Below, piece by piece: positions 9,598-15,457 of a stretch of 15,457 bases of DNA. The notes below the pieces were generated by a model, which was not told the DNA's origin, did no database searches, and saw nothing but the letters and a program-made list of their open reading frames with translations. Each line of letters starts with the position of its first letter. Position 1 is the first letter of the stretch. The position numbers and the translations under genes were made by a program. Source of the stretch: Smittium mucronatum (taxonomy: Eukaryota > Kickxellomycota > Harpellomycetes > Harpellales > Legeriomycetaceae); contig LSSL01004669.1 of the NCBI GenBank assembly GCA_001953115.1, positions 1 through 15,457 of the forward strand, given 5' to 3'.

Positions 9598-11369
9598 TTG
9601 CGAGTTTTAGCCATCAATTAATTTTTTAAAAAAAGAACTCAATTTTCGATCAAAATATACAATCTTAGTTAATAGTATTTTAAATTATTCTAATAATATA
9701 CCGAAAAATATGATTTTTCACATACATGATCACAACCTATTTTTATTTATCAGAATAAAAATCACCCAAAAAATAAATATATTAGTAATTATACTGATAT
9801 TCTCAATGATCGGATCACATCAGATAATAAGATATTTGCAATAGAATTCTTATAACAGCTAATTTTTTTCGCATTTGTTTTGTCCCTTTATCAAACTCCA
9901 ATTTAGAAGTGTTTACAGATTTATGGTACAAAAAAACTAGATAAAATAACACAGGTGATTATAAATTTTGATAAAATTATCACTGTTCTGTTTTTTTTAT
10001 TGCTAAAACGGAGTTTATTGGGTTATATATGGGACTATTTTTGATTAATAGATCCGATTAAAAATCGAATTAACCATTTAAAAAAAAGAAGATATATTTC
10101 AGTAAAAATATCCCTACTAAGTATACCGGTGGATTAAAAAGTGATTAAAGTAAAAAAAATTAATTTTACTGATCCATTTCCTAATTTATTTTGAATTTGA
10201 TGTTTTTTAATTAATAACCAATATCTCAAAAAAAGAATTTTGAATTTGAGCTTTAAGTTATAAAAGAGTGAAAGATTTTTTTAGGCCAGTTTTATATTAT
10301 TGAGAAAATAAAGTGGATAATTACTTTGTCGATAAAACTAGTAGTTTTATGGATAGCTTTCAAGGTAAATATCTAATTAATTTACTTTTTGTTATAAAAT
10401 AATATCCAAGCAAAGCTGTATATTTTTTAACAAATTTAATGACTTAAATAAATAAAATAAGATTAAGCATCATTATTTAAAGTTTTTATCTTATCCAAAA
10501 GAGAAGAAAGATCTTTTATGTGTAAAATTCTTGAATAATGCATAATATTTTAAAAAATAATTTCAATTTTATCACAAATTATTAATTTCTATTTAAAATA
10601 AAACATATAATCTGTAAAAAAGCCTTTTAAAGCTTTCGAGAATAGATTTTTAATCATTTAATTTTTTCGATTCATTATTGTATGTAGATTTGATAAAATT
10701 TGAATTAAATTTTCAAAAAATAAATTAAAAAACTAGACAGTTATTTAAATATAGTGATCTTAAACTTGATATTAATAAAAATCTGTAAAAAAACCCATCC
10801 CCTTTAATAAATTTGGATTGAAAAATTATAAAAAAAATCAAAATTATATTGATTCTATATTATTAAAAAAAATCAAATAGTTAAATGAAATGTCTGATAT
10901 ATTATATAAAAAGTATTGGATTGTTTTTGAACGATTTAAATATAATTTTTTTTAAAATATTAAAAAAAAACCCACTAAAATTTCATTTCTATTTCTGATA
11001 TTTTAATGTGAAAAGATTCCCTAGCTTTTGAATACAGTACATATTGTTCTCATTTTGGGAAATAAAATTAATTCCAAGTTATATTTTGAAATTTAGATAC
11101 CCTAAAAATGAATTAAAATATATATATAATACAAGAAAAGTTTTTAGTTGAAAAAAAAAATCATTCGACTTTTAGATTTGTAGAGAAGATCAAGATAGGG
11201 ATAGATTTTGTTGAATCCCATTCACTGATTTAAAAAAAGAAAAGCTTCAATTCTATCATTTCATATTCAAAATATTATAGAATTATTTAATAATCACTAT
11301 AATTAGCTTTAAAAAACACCAAAACTGTTAAAAAAAATTTCAAAATTTAGAATATTTTCGGTATTTTGA
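9598..11369. other. A/T-rich stretch, no supported gene
   Basis: There are short coding-like frames at about 9765-9854 (YTDILNDRITSDNKIFAIEF) and about 10045-10137 (KNRINHLKKRRYISVKISLL), but their lengths are expected by chance and no family is recognised. A perfect 8-bp hairpin with a 3-nt loop lies at 10332-10350 (ATAAAACT / AGTTTTAT). Confidence 0.4.
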
Positions 11370-11735
11370 TCATTAACGTGATTATGATTTAAATTTTGAA
11401 TAAAAATAAGGTTTGTATTCATAAATCAATTTTATTTCCATTAGGATACCAACGCAATCCAGGTCTTTGAATGAAATAAATGCTTTTTTTTGGCTAGTAT
11501 CTAAAAAAATAAAATAAAATGATGATTTTCTATTGTATTAAAAGGCAGTATAATAATTTGCTATATATATGTGCAATTTTAGAAATCGAGAAAATGTATT
11601 TATTTTGGGATAAACGAGTTTAATTGAAAAATTCAGAATAATTTGAAAATTGGCTCCATTTTCTTATAAATGTGAATTATCAATTTAACGCGTTTAATTC
11701 AAGTTTAACCCAATTTCTCAACTTCTCAATATGTG
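11370..11735 (+). repeat. Large inverted repeat, left arm
   Basis: The reverse complement of this arm matches 12315-12662. The core (11573-11727) aligns with 12319-12474 with about 20 differences in about 155 positions by hand count (about 87% identity). Landmarks are TTTTGGGATAAAC, AATTGAAAAATTCAGAATAA and CCCAATTTCTCAACTTCTC. The outer part is more diverged but still readable through CCAACGCAA (about 11452) to about 11370. The arm end is approximate. Arms of ~350 bp around a ~580-bp spacer fit an old foldback-type or long-TIR transposon, or an inverted duplication. Confidence 0.8.
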
Positions 11736-12232
11736 TATTAATATAATTTTTTTATATTGATATCCAAATTTTTAACCATAAAAACAAAATTTTCAAATTA
11801 TAATTTCAGTCTAAGATTTTTAAATTTGACATATTTAATGAATCGCTTTTAATAATAATTGAAATATTTTTTAAAATATACATTATTTATTTTTAGTTCC
11901 GTAATTTTTTAATATAAAAAAAAATGCGGAAAAAAATAATAATCAAATTATGAGACACAATTTAAAAATTTCAAAAACTTAATTATATTACGTATCCTAT
12001 ATAAATAATAATAATAATAAAATATTTATGAAATTTGATTTTTTATTATTTTGTACCTTATCTTTTTTTAAATTTTTAAGGGAATTTTTAATACCAAAGT
12101 AATAAAAACGAAAAAAAAATTTAATTTGAATAATTTAGGAATATTTTAGTAAATGTAAAACAAAAATTTGCTTTACAGCTTAAATAAAATCTTGCAGGAA
12201 TTTTTTTTTTTGATAATTGGATCAAATAATAA
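11736..12232. other. Spacer of the large inverted repeat
   Basis: A/T-rich sequence with an (AAT)5 run at 12004-12018. A frame at 12162-12200 (NLLYSLNKILQEF) would sit just upstream of the endonuclease-like scrap, in a different frame, and may belong to it. Confidence 0.5.
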
Positions 12233-12325
12233 AAAAGGTGGCACATTTTGTTATCTGGAGATTTTAATGAAAAATCTGACTTGAGTGATTATTATTTTGA
12301 TATATTGATAAAAAATTTCAGAAAT
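12233..12325 (+). pseudogene. LINE endonuclease-like scrap (GDFN motif)
   Basis: A 31-codon stop-free frame reads RWHILLSGDFNEKSDLSDYY then FDILIKNF. A hydrophobic strand followed by GDFN is the signature of the metal-binding and catalytic core of apurinic-like endonucleases, which non-LTR retrotransposons use to nick target DNA. A helix-like stretch (LYSLNKILQEF, 12171-12203) precedes it in another frame, at the position such proteins have a helix before this strand. No other endonuclease motif and no reverse transcriptase was found, and stops bound the frame on both sides (TAA at 12230-12232, TGA at 12326-12328). It is a dead fragment inside the inverted-repeat spacer. A chance match to a four-residue motif is the main alternative. 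Confidence 0.35.
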
Positions 12326-12662
12326 TGAGAAGTTGGGCTAAACATGAATAAAACACGTTAAATTAATAAATTCACATTTATTTGAAAATGGCGCCAATTT
12401 TCAAATTATTCTGAATTTTTCAATTAAAAATGTTTATCCCAAAATAAATTCATTTTCATAATTTCTAAAATTGCATATATATATCCAATTATTATACCAC
12501 TTTTTAAAAAGTTTGAAAAAAACAATTTTGTTTTTGTTCTTTTAGATAATAGCCAACAGAAATAATTTATTTAATTCAAATATCCGAGTTGCGTTGGTGG
12601 CCTATTATTTTGAAACTAAAGTACACATCTCATGTTCTTAAATTATTAACATAATTATTGTT
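12315..12662 (-). repeat. Large inverted repeat, right arm
   Basis: Reverse-complement partner of 11370-11735; the best-conserved part is 12319-12474. On the minus strand it reads GCAATTTTAGAAATTATGAA and so on, against GCAATTTTAGAAATCGAGAA in the left arm. The differences between arms are mostly single substitutions with very few gaps, which suggests both arms have aged in place. A transcript across the whole element would fold into a long, slightly mismatched hairpin. Confidence 0.8.
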
Positions 12663-12775
12663 AAAATTTAGAATTAAGACTTTCATGAAATTATTTTAAT
12701 TTATTTTACATATTTATATTTTAAAATTTAAAATCAATTTTCGAACACTGTTCAATTTAATCTTTTTATAATTCA

Positions 12776-13030
12776 TTTTATTCTGTTACACCTTTTCGCC
12801 ACCAATTGCTATAATAGTCAAGCAATTACAAAAAATATAAATATAATTGAACTTAGTGAAATATAATTAAATAATGAATAAAATTGGTTCGTAAATAGTA
12901 CAACAAAAATAGGTCTAATGAATTCAAATTGAAGAAGGGCGAAAATTGGACTCTTAAATATTGGTATCTCATTGGTTCTGATGTAGCGGAATTCAAGAAT
13001 GGCATAAATTGGTTAGTAAATAGTGAATTT
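12776..13030 (+). repeat. ~20-bp-period minisatellite, copy 1
   Basis: The copy begins with TTACACCTTTTCGCCACC (12786-12803), after which AATT-like marks recur at 12804, 12824, 12845, 12865, 12882, 12921, 12944, 12970, 12990, 13007 and 13026, a mean step of about 20 bp. It ends with TTGGTTAGTAAATAGT. Start, end and several internal units match the copy at 14375-14597 in the same orientation. A 60-codon stop-free frame (about 12894-13073) runs through it, probably only because near-21-bp steps tend to keep phase. It is more degenerate than copy 2. Confidence 0.65.
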
Positions 13031-13074
13031 ATTTTAAAAACTAGTGTATTCGATTTGGTAAAATGTGCATTCTA

Positions 13075-13502
13075 ATTCCAAAGTATATAGCTCATAAAAC
13101 TTTCAAGAAATTTTACCAGTAATCACTTATCGAAATTCTCCAAATTTTCTGAATTACTGTCTGGAAGAATCTTTTTACGGCATAAATTTTATTATTAAAA
13201 GCATCTAATTAGTTTTACTAAAAAATTCATGATTTTATAATATTTTTTGTTATTTCTTCAAAAAAAATAATATAACCCCCATTTTGGTGCTTTAAAACTG
13301 GGCTGATTCTTATATATTATATAAAAAAGAACATAATCTAGAAATTATATTTTGAAGTATATAAGGTCATAGATTATTTACTTAAAAAGGAAGCCAGTAT
13401 TCATACGGATCATCCATATCACTTTAAAAGTAGATAAAACTATATATAGATACATTTTTGATAAATGTTTCGAAAAATGGTACTAAATAGGTTTAAAGTT
13501 AG
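13075..13502. other. A/T-rich stretch upstream of the serpin-like blocks
   Basis: If the serpin call is right, the N-terminal part of the protein would be expected here or further upstream, but no serpin-like reading was found. Overlapping frames at 13100-13210 are coding-like (EILPVITYRNSPNFLNYCLE in one, FSELLSGRIFLRHKF in another) but not recognised. A frame at about 13380-13437 (LKKEASIHTDHPYHFKSR) is also unassigned. Confidence 0.35.
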
Positions 13503-13721
13503 CTAAAAAAATTCGCTCAATTTGAGTATAATTCGATAATTTTGATCAAACCTCTAATATTTAATGAGGGGTTTCAATTATTATATGAAGATTTATACTA
13601 TTTTAAGTATCATTCGACTAATTTTGAAAATGTGGCCGATCAAAGTGTAAATATTTTTAGGTGCATTCTCGACTATCATCAACTCCTTCATATATATATA
13701 TATATATATTGTATGTGGATA
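13503..13721 (+). pseudogene. Serpin-like fragment, block 1 (strand and helix before s3A)
   Basis: The stop-free frame (TAG before it, TGA at 13722-13724) has no ATG; the first alternative start would be a TTG at 13542. It reads LIKPLIFNEGFQLLYEDLYY, then FKYHSTNFENVADQSVN. Serpins have here a strand ending in ANxLF, then a GFxLLxxF helix, a conserved Y, a DFxN turn and an INxWV helix. Spacing from LIF to NFEN (about 28 residues) matches the usual distance. Serpins are mostly secreted protease inhibitors that trap the protease by a conformational change. The end of the frame is an (AT)10 run translated as IYIYIY, which replaces the expected helix end, so the block is damaged. The call gains weight from blocks 2 and 3 downstream. 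Confidence 0.55.
13690..13709. repeat. (AT)10 microsatellite within serpin-like block
   Basis: Ten AT units, immediately after the block 1 reading CILDYHQLLH. It appears to have expanded within what was coding sequence and is followed by an in-frame stop. Confidence 0.9.
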
Positions 13722-13780
13722 TGATCCTTATGTAGATGCGATCTTTTTTTGATGGATTTGATCCCTATGTGATTGTGATC
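13722..13780 (+). repeat. 37-bp-spaced direct duplication
   Basis: TGATCCTTATGTAGATGCGATC (13722-13743) and TGATCCCTATGTGATTGTGATC (13759-13780) are near-identical, each followed by a T run. Translated, the copies read YDPYVDAIFF and FDPYVIVIQFF, so a short serpin-like coding piece seems to have been tandemly duplicated and one copy then decayed. Confidence 0.7.
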
Positions 13781-13891
13781 CAGTTTTTTAAATACTATCA
13801 TTGGATAGCGTTAGCAAATTATTATCGAGTGGATTTTTTCAATTATCCATTAATATTTCCACAAGTCTTTATGCCAATAAAAGCATGTTAA
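13736..13891 (+). pseudogene. Serpin-like fragment, block 2 (s3A, FKxxW region)
   Basis: A 51-codon frame runs from ATG to TAA in a different frame from block 1. It reads FDGFDPYVIVIQFFKYYHWI, then later VDFF and finally VFMPIKAC. In serpins this stretch is: D-x-x-T, a hydrophobic strand (LVLVNAIYFK), W a few residues on, a T-x-x-x-x-F segment, and VxVPMM. The distance from FK to the MP-containing strand is 32 residues here and about 31 in a typical serpin, which is hard to get by chance. Deviations include one extra residue between FK and W and loss of the N-A pair. The ATG is probably an internal accident rather than a true start. The frame breaks just where the serpin chain should continue to block 3, about 1 kb away; a GT at 13887-13888 could be an old splice donor. 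Confidence 0.55.
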
Positions 13892-14374
13892 TTCATATTA
13901 AAAAATCAACATTTATAATTCGATTTCTTTTTTACATCTAGATAAAAAAATTATACTATTCGTTAATAATGATAATTTTATTAAAAACATAATGTTAATC
14001 TACCAAAAAATACTATTTTTTTTATGTTAAATGCAAATATTGAATTAAGGATTTATATACTCCCTATCATCTAGTTACATTTAATTAGTAGTTTTTATTC
14101 GTTTAGAATACTATATTATCTCTAATTAGGCTCCTTCCATTCCACCATACTGATGATTGATCAAAATTAAGAAATAATTGATTATTACTTTTATATTAAC
14201 ATACTATTTGCTAAATGTAAGTTTTTTTGAAGAATCTTTTATCACATTAATCCAATAATTAGGATTTGATTGTGTAAATTTTAAAATATAATCCAATCAA
14301 TTTTTTTATGTTTCTATGGTTTTCCTAAAACGGCAAAAGAGTTTTTATTCGATAATAGTTACTCCATCAAATAT
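13892..14374. other. A/T-rich interruption between serpin-like blocks
   Basis: No coding-like frame continues the serpin here. It is an intron or an insertion; no clear splice acceptor or target-site duplication can be fixed. Confidence 0.45.
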
Positions 14375-14597
14375 TTTACCCAATTACACCTTTTCACTAC
14401 CAAATTCGGAATAATTACATTCAATTACGAAAAAAGTAAATTTCAATTGGACACAGTGCATTTAAATTCAAAAAAAGTGAAAAACAATTGGGAAAAAGTT
14501 CAATCAATTCCAGAATAAGTGATTTGCGGTTCAAAAAAAGTGAGATATAATTCGAAAAAAAGTGGGTTTCAATTTGAGATAGGTAGTAAATAGTTAT
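14375..14597 (+). repeat. 21-bp-period minisatellite, copy 2
   Basis: AATT-like marks occur at 14382, 14403, 14423, 14445, 14465, 14486, 14506, 14528 (as GGTT), 14549 and 14571. The steps are 21, 20, 22, 20, 21, 20, 22, 21 and 22 bp. Most later units have the form AATTC, then an A-run, then GTG, then about six bases; good examples are AATTCAAAAAAAGTGAAAA and AATTCGAAAAAAAGTGGGT. The first unit carries the inverted form (CACCTTTTC). The array ends with GGTAGTAAATAGT, as copy 1 does. A-tracts placed every two helical turns would be expected to bend DNA. Confidence 0.8.
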
Positions 14598-14892
14598 AAA
14601 AATATATTCATATATTGTTGATACAAATATATGTGATTTGCAATTAAAATAATCACCTAACGTATTAATAAAAACATTAAATATATTCGCATCGTATTTT
14701 TTAAAAATTATAAACCTTATGATGATAAAAAAAAAGAAATTTCATGTTTCAATTATTGAATCGCATCAAACAAAAAATCATGTATAATATTAAACAAGTC
14801 AAGTTTTTTGAAAATGATCGAAAATAATCTTAAAAAACACAATGTCGTAAATTTCATAAATACACGACAAACTAGTTCCATTTTAATTATAA
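14598..14892. other. A/T-rich stretch between minisatellite and serpin-like block 3
   Basis: No feature is recognised. It would be the 3' part of the interruption within the serpin-like locus. Confidence 0.45.
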
Positions 14893-15123
14893 TATATCGT
14901 CTTTTTTTATATTATATTACAAATAACACGCGCAAAAACCTTTCATAATAGTTTTGAGGTTATCGAGCAGTCAAAGTCTGATAATTCTCAAACAATTGTA
15001 TGTTATCATGTAGTTTTTACCAAAATTTTTAATTTAAAGTACCAAAAAGTTATACTTAGTTTGATGTATACAGGGGATGATTTCTCATTTATGCTATATT
15101 TATTGAAAACATTTGTAGCCAAA
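14893..15123 (+). pseudogene. Serpin-like fragment, block 3 (LPYxGDxxSM region)
   Basis: A 77-codon stop-free frame ends at TAA (15124-15126). Its second half reads FTKIFNLKYQKVILSLMYTG then DDFSFMLYLLK. Serpins have F-x-Y, then a conserved L, V-x-E-L-P-Y-x-G-D-x-x-S-M and a hydrophobic strand ending LP. The match covers V, L, Y, G, D, S and the closing L. P of LPY has become M and M of SM has become F, both unusual in working serpins. The first half (SFEVIEQSKSDNSQTIVCYH) is varied but not assigned. An AG at 14949-14950 (ATAATAG) could mark an old acceptor site. The next serpin segment continues in another frame. Confidence 0.6.
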
Positions 15124-15170
15124 TAAACTCAATTCAAAATCTTACTTCAATAAACCAATTAAATACATAG
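15123..15170 (+). pseudogene. Serpin-like continuation (LT helix), frameshifted
   Basis: Directly after block 3, in a shifted frame, the sequence reads INSIQNLTSINQLNT before TAG (15168-15170). Serpins have a helix of the form LExxLTxxxLxxW here. The distance from the S of GDDFS to this LT is about 19 residues, as in typical serpins. The shift relative to block 3 marks a broken gene. Beyond it no serpin reading (PKF strand, hinge, reactive loop) was found before the window ends. Confidence 0.45.
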
Positions 15171-15419
15171 TCCATAATTTAAATTTATAAATATAGTGAT
15201 TAAATATCCTCTGTGAAAAATTGGTTTCAGAGTTATCCATCTAAAGATATCCATTATTATAAATTAGTAAAAGATATTGAATAATTAAGCCCACGATTAA
15301 TGGTTTTTTCATTTATTTAAAATTGGTTGTTTTCATTAAACTGAAAACCTTGTATTGGCGATTAAAGAAGAAATATTCTTAAGTGGAAATATATTTTATA
15401 ATTGTTAGCGTAAAAGTTT
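15171..15419. other. A/T-rich tail, nothing recognised
   Basis: No coding-like frame, repeat or hairpin stands out here; the C-terminal serpin exons, if they exist, lie further right. Confidence 0.4.
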
Positions 15420-15457
15420 CAGAAACAGAAACAGAAACAGAAACAGAAACAGAAACA
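15420..15457. repeat. (AGAAAC)n hexanucleotide microsatellite, open at window end
   Basis: Six perfect AGAAAC units (15421-15456) and the first base of a seventh reach the last base of the window, so the true length is unknown. The array is purine-rich on this strand. Confidence 0.95.

Noticed and set aside
9765..9854. Coding-like short frame with YTDILNDRITSDNKIFAIEF
   Set aside because: Under 35 codons, no recognised family, no neighbouring fragment that continues it.
12894..13073. 60-codon stop-free frame (includes WTLKYWYLIGSDVAEFKNG)
   Set aside because: It runs mainly through minisatellite copy 1, whose near-21-bp steps tend to keep a frame open; copy 2 does not preserve it, so coding is unlikely.

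Overview
The window looks like nuclear intergenic or intronic DNA from an animal, probably an invertebrate. It is extremely A+T rich (roughly 80% by eye), full of A/T runs and small palindromes. It has no bacterial-style gene packing, no recognisable rRNA, tRNA or CRISPR, and no intact gene. What can be recognised is worn-down coding debris plus repeats. The species cannot be named from this; the serpin-like and transposase-like remnants only suggest a metazoan.

Layout. 1-1150: a small stem-loop, a GC-richer repeat island (about 180-247) with a relative near 3943-3986, and a palindromic hairpin element (981-1142). 1151-4800: mostly featureless, holding a 103-codon open frame of unknown status (1532-1843, minus), a Tc1/mariner-like transposase scrap (2129-2251), a GC-richer island with several short open frames (3440-3620), a 91-codon open frame (3793-4068), a two-frame remnant resembling MULE-type transposase (4358-4595) and a foldback hairpin just after it (4641-4713). 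4800-11350: over 6 kb of A/T-rich sequence with only microsatellites and small hairpins. 11370-12662: a large inverted repeat, arms about 350 bp and about 87% identical in the core, whose spacer holds a scrap resembling the GDFN region of a LINE endonuclease. 12776-13030 and 14375-14597: two diverged direct copies of a minisatellite with a striking ~21-bp period. 13503-15170: three blocks that read, in order and with the right internal spacing, as consecutive parts of a serpin, broken by stops, frameshifts, an (AT)10 run, a 37-bp-spaced duplication and a ~1-kb interruption containing one minisatellite copy. The window ends inside an (AGAAAC)n microsatellite.

No genes can be shown to work together here. 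The coherent story is a decayed, or heavily interrupted, serpin locus on the + strand, embedded in old transposon remains of at least three probable classes (Tc1/mariner, MULE-like, LINE) and in structured non-coding repeats. All family calls were made by eye from motifs, without database searches.
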